From contig JACGWO010000007.1 in assembly GCA_034509735.1 (NCBI GenBank), forward strand, positions 2,170,001-2,234,000: a stretch of 64,000 nucleotides of DNA, in the 5' to 3' direction. Numbering within the stretch: the first letter of the stretch is position 1; the number at the start of each line of letters is the position of its first letter. The notes beneath the pieces were generated by a model. That model searched no databases, had not been told where the DNA came from, and saw only the letters and a list, made by a program, of their open reading frames with translations. Positions 11,590 to 24,966 of the stretch are shown piece by piece. The translations under genes were made by a program, and so were the position numbers. The DNA comes from Sesamum alatum. Its lineage: Eukaryota > Streptophyta > Magnoliopsida > Lamiales > Pedaliaceae.

Positions 11590-13905
11590 TTATATTTCCA
11601 TTATCTATATCTATATCTATCTATATTTTTATATTATATTATATTATTATTTATTTATTTTATTATCTATAAAAGTATGAACCGACTAAAAAGTTTCTTT
11701 CTTTTTTTGATTGGACTAAATTAACATTGTAATATCATTTTTTTAAGAATAAAAATGTCAAATAATATACTTATTCATTCCTATTAATTACTTTTCACAT
11801 TACACATATTTACTCTTATTAATTACTTTCACATTATCCATACTTATTCATATTAATTACTTTTCACATATACTTATTTAACCATATCATTTTTTATATA
11901 TTATTTTCATAATATAATACACTTACTATATAAAAGAATACCCCTATGATATAACACGAAATGACTAGAAAAAATCTTGAAAATTGAAAGGATTTAATGT
12001 TGAGAAATTTCATAGCATAGATATATATATCATAATTAATTAGATCACTTGACATATTAAAACATATAGATTATATGACAAATGAAAATCAATTAAATGA
12101 ATTGTCATGTAAAACAAAAATATATTGAAGAGTAACATAGGTTAAAAGAAAAATGAGAATCAATTAAATCACTTATCATGAAAAGTGAATTTTTTTTGTA
12201 TAAGATAGAGTAAAATGTAATTTGTGTATTTTATGTGTAATTACTGGGTACTTTATATGATTCTTTAATCATCTCTAATATAATAGAACAAAATGTCAAT
12301 GTACAAGATTTGATCTTTTCAACAATATTGTAAGTTAGAAATCGCTATTTGTAAAAAAAAAAAAAAAGGTTATAAAAAATGTAAATACTACTCCTAAACT
12401 ATCATCACATAAATCTATTTCTGAAAAAAGGAAAAAAAGAAGAAAAAATGGGCACAGAACCATAGATAAATATTATCTATATCTATGAATATTATAAAAG
12501 TCATATATCATGTTTCTTCCTTTTTTGTAATGCCGGTTATATCATTTTTAGTTATATCATTTTTCATATAATAGTAGATTATAAATTTATGTGTATAAAT
12601 AAATAATTTTTTAATACTTGTTAATTACTTATATAGTTGAATTGAGATAGAAGTATAATAAAAATAAGTTAGAATAAAGAGTTCTGTTAATAATATAGAG
12701 TTTTATTCATAACTAATTAAATAAAATTAGTTAAAAATCTTAATACTAACTAGGAAAGATATATATAAGCTATATATTTAGGAGAAGATATGATTAAAAA
12801 CCTTGAAGAAGCATCTCTTTGAAAGAAAGTGAAGCAATCCACGGGACAATTTACCATTAATTTAATGTAACTTAAATTTTATAATAAGATATTATTTAAA
12901 AAATGAGTAATTTGAAATGTTTTGTATTTTTAAATTTTTTGTGATAATTAAAAATATTAAAATTGCATAAAAAAGTATAATTTTATATGTAAATAAGTAA
13001 TATCCCTGGGTACCTAATTAATATTATGATACCACAAGTTCAACAGAAATAAACTTCAATTAGAAACAAGGACATTAAATAAGTTTATGTTAAAAACTAA
13101 TTAACATCAATTATTTATGAAAAACTAACTTAGAAGACGACAAATTATTTCATAAGTGGTTTCATAATTAATTGTCTTTATAATACTAATTATAAAATCA
13201 TAATAATATTATTCAAAACTTATTGTATGAATTAAATAAGTCTAAGATTTGTGGATCATTTAATGCACTGATTACTTGGTCTGTAAGAATTCTACTACAT
13301 CATTTTCAATAATAAGTAATTTAATTTATTTACATATATATTCTTAATTGAACTCTAACATAATAAAATTAGTCAATAATTTTTATGCTTACTCCATTCA
13401 ATTCATTCCATAAAATATATTTCGTCAGTTTAGAATATTTTGCACCCACATGAGAAATAAAATAAAAAGTAAAGAGATTACTACAAGAAAATTACATTAT
13501 AAACAACTTTATTAATAGTATAAGAGTTCAAATATAAAAAAAAAACACAAACTAATTTTTATTTATTTTCTTGCTTTGAACGACAACAAAAAAAACTAAA
13601 ATCACATTTCATTTGTGAAGTAAATTTGAAATATGGATTAATTTTTTATTATGAATTGGGATTTACTTATACTAAAAAAGATGGTAGAAAATATAATTAT
13701 AATATAAAATAATTATTAAAGTGGAAAAAATATTTTATTTTTTAACTGTATGCTATTACTTTATAACAATAATATTTTTTTATTTATAAAGTAACTATTA
13801 AATTTAGTTAATAATTTTTTATTTATAATTATTTTATTATTACAATATAATAATTTTATTGAGATAATACGAATTATGTGCAACGCACGTGTTTCTTACT
13901 CAGTA
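11590..13905. mobile_element. possible Helitron-like remnant
   Basis: The left part has tctatatctat followed by ctataaaagtatgaacc, like the 5' region of many plant non-autonomous Helitrons; a similar motif recurs near 12470-12500. Close to the right limit, 13878-13888, is a short palindrome GTGCAACGCAC, reminiscent of a Helitron 3' hairpin. No canonical CTRR end follows, so this is weak. The rest is very AT-rich with no genes. Confidence 0.25.
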
Positions 13906-14190
13906 CATCAAACTTATGAATGTGTATATCATTTTACATGAATTTATTTATTGAATTATATGTAGATACGTATCACCAATTAATAGTATTAATTTGTTAA
14001 CATATATAGTTATGTAATTACGATATTTTTAGAATGAACCTAATTTAGGAATTGGACAAGAATTGATGTATCCATGTCAAATCATAATTAGGATTTCCTT
14101 CTACAAACTCCCGACTCAAATTTACCATATATATCACTTTCTTTTACTTGAACTTGAAGTCTAAATCTACTACAGATTCATATACATAAA

Positions 14191-14241
<51 letters not shown>
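14191..14241 (+). promoter_or_regulatory. TC-repeat then TA-repeat in the F-box gene promoter
   Basis: About twelve TC dinucleotides are followed directly by about fourteen TA dinucleotides, ending some 85 bp before the F-box start codon. It combines a pyrimidine patch with a TATA-like region and could serve as the core promoter. It is also a length-variable microsatellite. Promoter function is inferred from position. Confidence 0.45.
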
Positions 14242-14324
14242 CACACATCATTAACTCAAACCCTTAATCTCTACAATAGATTCTTAATCTGTCCGGAAAA
14301 AAAAAAAAAAAATCATTTGCAGAC

Positions 14325-15537
14325 ATGGGCTCTGATCAAGAAGTTCTTCCGGACGACATGGTATTCGACATTCTAACAAGATTGCCATCGTTGGAAACGT
14401 TGGACACATGCAAATCAGTTTGCAAGAGATGGGAAGAGATGATCTACGAGACGAGTTTCATGCCTCTCTACTGCCGTAGATCAAGAAAGTTGTCGGGTTT
14501 CTTCATCCAGGACATGCAAGAACATAAGTACTTCTCCATGTTTGCAGCCATGGATGATCATCATCAAGATGGCTCCACCAAATCCGATGATGTCTGCATT
14601 GCAAGTTTGCCTGATGATATGAAGATCCTGGCATCATGCAATCATGGGATCTTGTGCTGTGTTAGACGAAGAGGAAAGAACTACCGTTACTACGTCTGCA
14701 AGCCAACTACTCAACAATGGGAGTCTCTGCCTAATCCAAAACTTCGTTACCAAACTGTTTCTGTAGCCGTCATGGTTTTGGGATCAAATCCTTTTCGATA
14801 TAAAATTGTCAGGTTATCACGACGAGGTGTTGAAGAGTAAGCAACCCCTCTCTTTCTTGTCTGATTCTGAACTACGTAAATCTATCTCGTGTCTTTTTAC
14901 AATATTTTACGATGTTGACCATAATCTTTTCTTTTTACCCTATAGGTCGATGAAAGACTACTACGCGTACAGATGCGAGATATTTGATTCAAAAGATTGG
15001 AGATGGAGGGAAGTACAAGGGATACCGGTTCTATACACGGAGCTAATAATCGACACCATCTCAACCAACAACGCCGTCTACTGGCTAACAGACGAAGACA
15101 ATGTAATCGCCTTCCATGAAGCCGACGAGCTCCTCCACAAGTTCCCTTTACCGGAACTAGCAATGCAGAACAAGAATCTCTCCAATTGCAAGCGGCTAGT
15201 AGAGTATCAAGGCAGGCTTGGCCTCACTTTCTTGAAAGAAGACGGAAAGATGGCGCTGTGGCCAACGAAAGACGGCCCGATAAAAGGGACGATCAAGTGG
15301 ATCAAGGAGGCGATGGTGATCGACCCTGAAAATCTTGAGGATCGTGTGCAGTATCCTACTCTTGCTGGATTCTACAATGCTGGAATTGCATTCTTGAAGG
15401 GGTTTCAAGAAGTGGTGTTCTATAAACTTGAAGATGGTAGTTTGAGGAGGGTGGAGTTGGATCATAGGATGAGAGATGCAAGTGATGTTTTCCAGTTCAG
15501 GTCTGATTTGGAACCTGTAAGACTTGGAAGAGTTTAG
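14325..15537 (+). CDS. F-box protein with F-box-associated C-terminal region
   Basis: Substrate receptor of an SCF (SKP1-cullin-F-box) ubiquitin ligase by family. Exons 14325-14836 and 14946-15537 join to give 367 residues. The F-box is at about residues 8-46 (LPDDMVFDILTRLP...CKSVCKRW). The remainder resembles the plant F-box-associated domain, with YVCKPTTQQWESLPNP, then CEIFDSKDWRWREV and AVYWLTDEDN. I chose the donor gtaagc at 14837 because it fits consensus best; an alternative in-frame donor at cag/gttatc would remove eight residues. Substrate and pathway cannot be told from sequence. The coding part is more GC-balanced than the very AT-rich DNA on both sides, and I did not place this gene in the Arabidopsis-like order of its neighbours. 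Confidence 0.88.
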
Positions 15538-17279
15538 TTAGTACAAGAGTTTCTTGATGTTGCAAGAAAATTACCATGCATGATGAGAAAATTAAGATTA
15601 CGAATCTTGTTTAGTCATTAGTTGTATGTTTGAATAGCATGAGTTTGAATTTGGGTAAAATTGTTTAGTTTGATTGACTTGTCGGTTCTTGATTTAATAT
15701 AATTTTGGGGTTAAATGCGGCGTATGTTCATGTAAGCATATAATAATAGACAAAAAATTTCCCTGAATAAAAGAAAGATGACATGACTTTTTAAATTTGA
15801 GAAAAAGCAACCTCAAATCATTAATACGGAAGATAACGAGCTTCTTTTTTTAAAAGTTTAAAGGGTTGTGCTGAATTGCTTTTTAGATAGATTAATTTCA
15901 CGTAGGGAAAATACAATTAATCTATATGAATTGAACTTAATAAATTGAATAATGTCTAAAAGAGCATTGATGAAAAAAATATTGTTTAATAACTAATTTT
16001 TTTATTGAAGTTGTTATATAGTGGATTTAATTAAATTTATTATTTTAAAATTAAAAAAAGAAAAGGATAATATTAGCATTTTGTTGGAGGAGCTATCAAC
16101 ATAGAAAAGTAAAGTCGCCTCTTTTTTCCTCCTTGATATCAAACTACAATAGGAAAAATACTAGTTTTGGAGTTTATGCATCTACAAATAAAATAAGCTT
16201 CTATAAATTTTGACTTTCTTTTATATGTTTAAATAAATAATATATGATGAAATAAATATTAAATTACTATTCAATAGCATAACGTAGATATATATTAACT
16301 TAAAATGTAAATAAAATTTGAAAAAAAGTTCAAAAGAAATAACCAAAAATCCAATAGATTATCAACTTACTATTCTTTCAAAAATTATTTGTAGATAATA
16401 TTAGTATTAATTAAGCATACACAAGTGAAAGATATATAATAGATTTATGTATGTTAAGGACGGACATCATTTATGATATATTTTTTCTTTATGATTTGGA
16501 AAAAGTAACATTTATCAAGCATCTAAATTAAAATATTAAACATTTATTTGTTTTCTACATATATTTACTAAGGAAACTTGTACCTTTTTTTTTTTAAAGA
16601 AAGTATAAAATTAATTCTTAAATAACACTTGCAATGGTCTACTCATTACTCAAAGGAAAAAAAGAATTTAAGCAAAACTTATAAAAATGATATAATTTTT
16701 TAAATGATAATATTTGCTAATGACCTTCTTTTTTAAGCATAATATTAACAATTAAAAGAACTATAGCTACAAAGTAAAAAATATTTTTTTTGAAAACTTT
16801 TCATAGAAAAATAAAAGATTAGAATTATATTTCTCAATGATTGCACGAAAATGGTTAACTTCATGATATGAAAACAAACAAAAGTCAAAAGAAATAAAAT
16901 CAACAAAACTCACAAAAAATCCAATAAAATTATATATTCATTAAGAACATTTCATAAAAAATCTTAATAATTATAATTGTTATAAGACATATGATAATTA
17001 TTATATTAGTTCATAACAAATAATTGCTATTGATTATATTTTTCTAACTAATTCAAAATTTATAACATATTTATAATTTTTATAATAATATTTTTAAGAA
17101 ATTCATAAAATATAAAATAAATTTTAATTGCCAAGTGCATCCTACTAGTCACGTGACACAATTTTAAATATTTCCATTATCTAATAATATGTTGGGAGAT
17201 TTCTTCTGTCCCACATTATCTTCTTCGTACTCACATCCATACACTTTGCTGCTAAGCCTACAATTCTTGTGCCTCAACA
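15538..17279. other. AT-rich intergenic DNA
   Basis: After about 200 bp of probable F-box 3' UTR, the sequence is strongly AT-rich, with no frame or RNA signal I can support. The last 150 bp or so before 17280 are more balanced and presumably include the promoter and leader of the PPR-CBS gene. Confidence 0.55.
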
Positions 17280-17294
17280 ATGGCTGCTTCTTGA
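17280..17294 (+). other. four-codon uORF in the PPR-CBS leader
   Basis: AACAATGGCTGCTTCTTGA contains an ATG in near-ideal plant context (AACAATGGC), followed by three codons and TGA. It ends 20 bp before the main ATG at 17315. It could reduce or regulate translation by leaky scanning or reinitiation, if it lies in the mature leader. Confidence 0.55.
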
Positions 17295-17314
17295 ATCTCG
17301 ATCAACCATAGACA

Positions 17315-20300
17315 ATGGAGATGCTGCTGCAGAACCCGCCGGCTTATGGGATTCCACCACTTGTTCTGTCGTCGCCTGCTTCGTTGTCAGTGTCGACGCT
17401 GTCTTGCAGCACCACAACTCCTCCTAGGCATTTACGCAAACACCTTCCAACCAAACTCGGCAAGCGGCCGAGCCGTGGATCCCCCTCGTCTTCCGACCAG
17501 GTGAACCTCAAGTGGCTCACATCCCGCGTCGTCCGGCTCACTCGGCGACGACAACTTGCTCAGGTCAGTTCTGTTGTTTTCTTGTTTGTTATGTCCTTCA
17601 TACTGTTAGGCGCAATCAGCGCTTTCTCTGCAGCTTAATTTCCGCTTTGTTGTCTTAGTGAGTGGTTGAGTTTGATATTTGATTCAGGGGTCTCCATGTT
17701 TGTGTGCATGATATATAGTAAAGATTCATCTTCATTCATCAAATTAGAGTTTTGTTTAATACAACTCTAAATACTGAGCATGTATATGTAGTAGAATAAC
17801 TTTGCTTTGGTCTTGTTCTTTGTTGTTTTAGATATTTGAGGAAATAGAGATTGCAAAGAAGCAGCAGGGGAAGCTGAACACAATCGTGATGAATGCTGTA
17901 ATGCAGGCTTGTGTCCATTGCCGTGACATTGAATCAGCTCTTAGAGTGTTTGGTGAAATGTCAAAGCCAGAGGGCTGCGGGGTTGATGATGTTACCTATG
18001 GTACACTTTTGAAGGTATTCAAACTTCCATTTGTGGTTGGGTATGTGTAGGCTTGGGGCTCATCTCTGTTATGTTTGAGACTAGTAGAAAGTCAATAACA
18101 ATATTGCTTCAATGCTGACCTTGGTACAAAGGGTTGGAACTCCTTTTCTCATCATCAATGGTAGTTAGAGATGTACTCTTTTAAAGATTATACATTTTTG
18201 AAGCTGTTTGTTGTCTTAGGAGTGGCATGCCTGCAGAAAAGCATTTTAATTTGACAGTGTAGGTTTACAAGCTTAGCTCCTTATTAAAGCGTTTGGAGGT
18301 TGAACCAGAGAGGACTATCTCACCTTCTTATTTTGCCTAGTATGGATTGATATGGAACTTGTGAAAGATGGAAGTAGAGAAGTGGTGAATTAGACAATAA
18401 TTTATATCCTGGTCGTCGTTAGTTTGACCTGATTATCCATTGGATGTCAGATAATTGCCTTTTCCGCTTTGGATGGTTGCAGAAGCAAAGAGGTTGTGGG
18501 GGATTCTGGAAGGTGTGCGTTGGATTGTGTGGAATGTTAAAGGAAACAAACCCCTATCGACAATCCTGTAATTTACATGCAATTGACTATCTGTTTTCAA
18601 TCAGAAATGAATGACAGACCCATTTCTCGAGAAATAAGTGTAGATATTCTTATCTCAGATTCATACTTCTGTTTCATAATCTCTGTCTTCTTCATTTCCT
18701 GGTGGAGAATGCATTTTCGAAGAGATTTGGTGGAGTAGATGTGTCACTTTCATGTTAACTGCTTCTTCTTTCGTGAAGGGTTTGGGCGATGCTCGGAGAT
18801 TTGATGAAGCATTTCAAGTGCTTGAGTCTGTGGAACAAGGTACTGCAGTTGGTGGTCCACAGTTGTCTGCAGTACTTATTTGCGGTTTCTTGAATGCCTT
18901 AATTGAATCAGGTTAGGTTTTCCACTCAAAATAGCAATTCTGTTCGTCTCAGTTTCCGGCTGATCTGTCATTCCCTCCACCTTGTTTCCTTCTGTTAAGC
19001 CATAACATTGTATTTGAAAGTTTCTTTATGTATTCTTAATCTTATAAAGAAAACATTTCTTTCTAGTTTCTCTGCACATTTTCACCAGGATTCTCTTCTC
19101 GCTGACATTGCCTCTCTGTATTTGACGATCTAGTGCAGGGGATCTTCGCCGTGCTAATGGACTTCTTGCAAGATATGGTTATGTGCTTCAAGAAGGCGAA
19201 AGTCCTTCAATTTTGACATTCAACTTATTGATGAAGGTATTTTTTTTAAATGTTCTGTTGGGATGATTCATGGAATTCTGCTGTTGTTTTTCTCTCCACC
19301 CATAGTTATAATTTTTAATGGCCGTTATAAAGCTGGCAAGTATTTTGACATGTATTTTCCTCTTTTCAGGGATATATAACTTCCGGTTGTCCTCAGGCAG
19401 CACTAGGTGTACATGATGAAATGCTGAGACACGGATTAAATCCTGATAGGCTCAGCTACAATACTCTAATTTTTGCATGTATCAAGAGTGAAAACTTGGA
19501 TGCAGCTATGCTATTTTTTGAGCAAATGAAGGTCTCAAGCACGTGTCTGAAAGGCTAGTTTAAAGCCTCGTGAATAAATGATATAATAATAAGCAGAATG
19601 GCAAGTTTCTTGAACAGTTACCGTGTTTTCTGCAGGATAAAGCACAAAATGATGATCAATATGATGTTTCCCCTGATCTTGTTACATACACTACGTTACT
19701 ACAGGTTAGTCCGTTATGCCATATGCCAATGTAGTTATTTTGAAGAGCAATAATACAACCCTTTGTCCCTTCTTTCTGGTGATTACGTGCCGAAATCTCA
19801 GCAATGTTTATTAATATTATAGAAAAATGAGTGGTTTAGACCTCTAAGCAGCTTTCCGTCTAATATTTAATCGTGCTTATGACAATTTTATTCCTGTTTA
19901 GAAAAAATGTTATTACATGCTGTCATTTGTCCATTATCATATATATATATATATATTTTCAGGGCTTTTCATTCTTGATAACTTAGCTTCCAAAATCCTC
20001 TAGCATCTGTAGTTCCAGCGATTGTTGGCCAAAAATGCATGTTTTTTGGTTGATTAAGCACTAGTAACATCAATTGTAACACAAAAATGTCATGTTCGTA
20101 GGGTTTTGGGCGGGTCAAGGATATCTGTTCCGTGGAAAAGATCTTGATAGAAATGAAATCATGCAACAACTTGCGTATTGATCGTGTTGCATACACTGCG
20201 ATTGTTGATGCACTGCTAAGTTGTGGTTCAATCAAAGGTATGCTATTTCTGGGTTGTATTAGAAGTTCCACAACTAGTCATCATATGGTCCATAACGATT

Positions 20301-23300
20301 GCCCCAAAGAAGGAAACATGTTATATCTAATAGTACCCATCAATATTGAATCTGAACCCCAAACGGTGTGAAGGATGTCGTTATTTCGTTTTATGATATC
20401 AATGTCAAAAGTTTACTTACTGTTTGACTTGAAGAATTTTGTTAGACTTTTGTTTCAATTATGTTCTATTATCCACTCTCTTTTGGAGAAATCTACCCTA
20501 TATGTTCTCAGTTTCCCATGGAAAACTGATTTTATCTGAGAGAGCATCAAACTTCTTAACAGTTTAGAGCTTTGAGAGATATATAGAATAATTTGGCCAA
20601 GCCTGACTTTTCACTGCTGGGAATCAGAACCTTTTTAAAGTTATTTGACGATACAATGTAATGATCTGAAAGGATCTTCAATTTTTATGGAAAATATCTC
20701 TTCTGCGACCCAGATATCTTCATGGAAACATTGTCAATTTGAATTCCTCCTTATTACCGACATTAACTATGAGACAAGATGATGTAGTGAAGATAATTTT
20801 GTTCAAGCTATAATTTAATTGAAGCTTGTATTGTATTTTCTGTGCTACTTAATTTTTTTCATTTTGTCAATTATGTTGTGATACTATGTACTAGCTTTCT
20901 TTCGTCACCCTCTATTCGCAATACAAGTTCTATAATTCATGATTCCAAGTTTGCCAAAACCACAAGATTTCTCCCACCTTTCGTGTATGCATGGTTACCT
21001 TTACCTGAAAGATTTTCATATCTCAGGCTTTTCCCTCCTTTCTAGGCGGAGATACTTGAGTTCTTTTCAGAACCTTAAATGTAAAATATTACTGCAATAG
21101 TTTATATACTTATCTTTTCTGGATCATCTGCTATATTCCTGATGATTGGCAACTAACAATGGGCGCATGGCACCCCACTTTTGCCAACCTTTTTATTTGC
21201 CATCTGCCTTTTTCTAATCCTATTATTCCTCAATGGGTTAAATTTACGTTTAAGTCCTTTGCTCTTGTTTATACATGTAGAAAAATGGGTTTCCTACTTT
21301 ATATGCTTGGCAGTTTGTAGATACAGCTTCTTGTTTTGCTTCATGTTCCAATTTGTTCATTGTACAGCAGCTATTTTATGCAGTCTCTTTTCCAATAATT
21401 ATTAGGTGCTCTGTGTGTTTTTGGGGAGATAATAAAACAGGCTGATGTAAAACCTCTACTTAAGCCAAAACCTCACTTCTTTCTGTCGATGATGCGTGCA
21501 TTCGCTGCAAGGGGAGACTACGCCATGGTAAGAAGATTCTGTGAACGCATGTGGTTTGACTCGGCAGGAATAATTACCTCGGAGATGCAAGCAGAATCTG
21601 ATCATCTTTTAATGGAGGCAGCTTTAAATCAAGGCCAGGTATGTCAAGTGATTGGGTCAATGAATGCACTGGCTAGTATCTCTGTTCTCTATGGTGTGCC
21701 TTAATTTTTCAAGCATTGTTCCACACAAAGGATGTTCCATGCCATAAAGATTCTAATGCTTTCTTGAAAGTAGTTTTAAATCAAGTCTTGAATGTTATAA
21801 AGAGGAATTCCCTGAGTTCTATGAAGAGGGACAACAAAATCTACTTCCATGGCTGGGAAACATCAAGTATCATCTATATGTATCTTAGATTTTCTGAGTT
21901 GTAAGCTCTGCTTTCAGACATCTTAGACATGGGAGTGTGAGTATTGCATAGCGTGTAGCAGATGGGCCTGTTGATGATAAATGGTGCTGGCTTACAGAAG
22001 TGATCTATTTCTCCCTTATCTTCTTCCTTTATGATTGAGGCCTTACAGCTACAGAAAAATGGAGAGTTCCGTCTTTTTATTCCACTTCTTTGAGCATTAA
22101 CATGTCATATGATTATGTATTTTGCTTGCTTTCAGATCTTGTTCTTTTACTCTATCTGGAATCATGTTGTAATAGTGTTTTCACTGCGTATCCTTTAACT
22201 TGATTTTGAGTCTACAAATGACTGTCTTTTCTGTCGCCAATGAAAACAAGTTGCACAAATTTTATGTCTTCACAATAACTTTTTTCTTTATATTATGAAT
22301 CAATGGCTAATGTTAAGTCTTCTCACCAGTTATATGATGCATTTAGTTCCGAGTTTTCTGCAGGTCGACGTGGCTTTGCAAAAACTTAAGAATATTATGT
22401 GGAAAAGGAGGGACATGACATGGAGTAGTCGAGGTGGCATGGTATGTTCTGGTTATCATATTCTGGGCATATGACAAGTTTATAACTTTAATAGGGTAAT
22501 CTGGAGAACTACTAAAAGTGTCTCCACTTGTCTCTGCTCTTTGATGTACTTTAGTGATTCGGTCTGTATATAACATTTCACTGTTACACAATCTTGTGAG
22601 GTGGTGGCATTCTTTCACAGGGTGAAGAAAAGCATATTAGTCTTGAATTTTCGCTCCACTCATTTTTAATATCAAATTAATTCTTGCACTCTGTACCCAT
22701 GGACCTGCTTGAAGCCAGACACTTTCTGTTACTGCCTGTCTTCCTTCTATATAATTCATTGTGTCACGTTGCAGGTTGCTTTACGACTTGAGGCATTGAT
22801 GGGTTTAAAGACATCGATGTTGAGTCCTCGTGTACTTTGTCAGGTATATAAGGTCTTGTGTGTTCCGAGCTCTAGTTGACTCTGTACTATGATGTCTTGC
22901 AAAATAACTTAAAGTCTAATCCAGTTCGTGATCTGTCTAAAATCTGAAATAGGTATCACTTAGAGATGCAATTGAGCACATCATGATACCATTTAGTGAA
23001 GCTTCGCCACTTCAAGCTACGTTGCAATTGAAGCAAGTGGTTATGCGTTTTTTTAAGGATTCTGTTGTGCCCATCATAGATGAGTGGGGAGGCTGCATCG
23101 GGATACTGCATCGCGAAGACTGTAAGACGGTAAGTTATTTCGCTCCAAACATTTAAAGCTGAATTAATATTCTAATGTGTATTGGCACTTTGAGCTTTCT
23201 GAACCAAGAAGTTTTTTCGTTTTTATTCTTATTTTGGTTTCCTCACAAACAACATATAATTACCTTCTTCAGGACTGCATTAATTTGTTGATTTAGATCT

Positions 23301-24498
23301 ACTTAAGGGCAATAGATTGGACAAAATCTCTATGTTAAGACTTGGTATTTCAGATTTTCGGTGAAAATCAATAATGTTGTCGAAGTACTGCTTAATGACT
23401 CTGAACAGTGATCTGTCAAATAAATTCTTTAGGACACCAGGCGGCTTACATATGGGTGGTTGTTGGGGTTCAAACGGGGTAATTTGGGAGGGAGGGAGGG
23501 GGGGGGGTTGATTAGAGGGATCGGGGGAAGAAGCCTTGCCTATTCTAGGATAAAAAGAACTAAGATATCAGTTTGCTGTAAATTCAATGCTCTGTGGCGT
23601 CTAATGGTAAATTAGGTCCTTGTATCACATCATATGCTTCAAATTTGGAACATCAATCTTCATTGGTGTATTTCATAGGAGTACTGCAACAATGAAATGC
23701 TCTGCAGCAGTGATAACTAGTACATGTAGTGAGAAGCGATGACCTGATGAATGAATTTGAGGTCATCACTAGAGACAAACTCGTATATTTCATTACAGAA
23801 ATTTGATCGATTTTAACCATTATTTATCTTCTGTTTGGGCATGCAATGTTTGAGTTGCAACTGCTGTGACACTAGGCTCCCAGATTCTTAACGCTCTCTC
23901 TGTGCCTAAATGTGAAAGTTATGTCAAATCCATGTCGAAAAGCTACATACTTCAGTGATTTATTCAGTAGGAACCCAATCCTCTTAATTTTGAAGAGCTT
24001 TGTCTAATGTTAACGTAAAAAACTGGAGTATTTTTCTCTGGGTTCTTGACAATTAATCCTGCAAAATAGTACATTCCTGCAAAATCACTTGAGTAAACTA
24101 CAACACTTGTTGCCTGCTGCTATCTTTTTGTCTTCTTTTCAATCTTCTTGTCCAAGTCATGCTGTTGGTTCTCTTCCTCTTGGTATCTTCACTTGTCTTA
24201 TAATACATTAGGATGACTTTTTCTGCAGCTAGATGCTCCACTGGCAATGCTAATGAGAAGTCCACCTCCTTGTGTTACAAGTTCAACATCAGTCGGCTAT
24301 GTCATTGATCTTATGTTAGAGAAAAGGTACAAAATGGTAGTAATAGTGAAATACAGCGACTTCCATGGAATATCTTCTAGCTCCAGTTTAAGGGCTGTCG
24401 GAGTCTTTACATATGAACACCTGTGTAAACTTACCAAGAATTCTCCAGAGATGACCGATGGGCAGTTTCACCTGCTAACGAGCAATACAAATATTTGA
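17315..24498 (+). CDS. PPR protein with C-terminal CBS region (At5g10690-like)
   Basis: Twelve exons join in frame: 17315-17563, 17832-18014, 18779-18911, 19139-19236, 19370-19531, 19636-19704, 20102-20237, 21406-21638, 22364-22441, 22775-22843, 22953-23129 and 24229-24498, giving 618 residues. The Ser/Thr/Arg-rich N-terminus, poor in acidic residues, looks like an organelle transit peptide. The middle has P-type pentatricopeptide repeats, for example [20 protein letters not shown] and [20 protein letters not shown]. The end (about residues 470-600) resembles a CBS pair: [19 protein letters not shown], then [19 protein letters not shown], then [22 protein letters not shown] tracts bind organellar RNA; CBS pairs typically bind adenosyl ligands. 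The combination is rare and matches Arabidopsis At5g10690 as I recall it. It may link organellar RNA handling to energy status, which is inference. It is convergent with the next gene. Confidence 0.9.
23486..23507 (+). other. G-run with G-quadruplex potential in PPR-CBS intron 11
   Basis: Three GGGA units are followed by a run of ten G residues within 22 bp. Four G-tracts of at least three make it a candidate quadruplex on the transcribed RNA. It lies inside the 1.1-kb last intron. Confidence 0.5.
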
Positions 24499-24966
24499 GA
24501 TGAGTTCTTCTATCTACTTTTCTTTACCATATAGTTTTACCCGTTGATTTAAATATAACTATACACTGAACATATCCTGGTAGTGAACATAATAGCTGCC
24601 GCTTATAGCATCTATTTCCATTCCATAGATGAAAAAGATCTAGGAATTGTGTGAGATTTACTATTCAGTACTCTTCAATGATGAATTGCCACAGCCTTAG
24701 AGAAACTGAAATTGGACATTTAAAATCTGCAGTGTGTGCACACTGTCAGTTAACACAGTACGATAGACTTGTGTATTATCAGGCGCACAATCTAGTGATG
24801 TTCTCTGTACAGATAACAAAAAACTTATAGATAACAAAACAATTTAAGCAAAAGCACCCAGAAATTCAACTTGTATCAGATACAAACTTTTCCCTGGAAA
24901 CAATCCTCAAAGTATCTATAGAGGTCCGTTTTTCCATTAAGAATCTCAAGTATATCTGTGTTGTTT

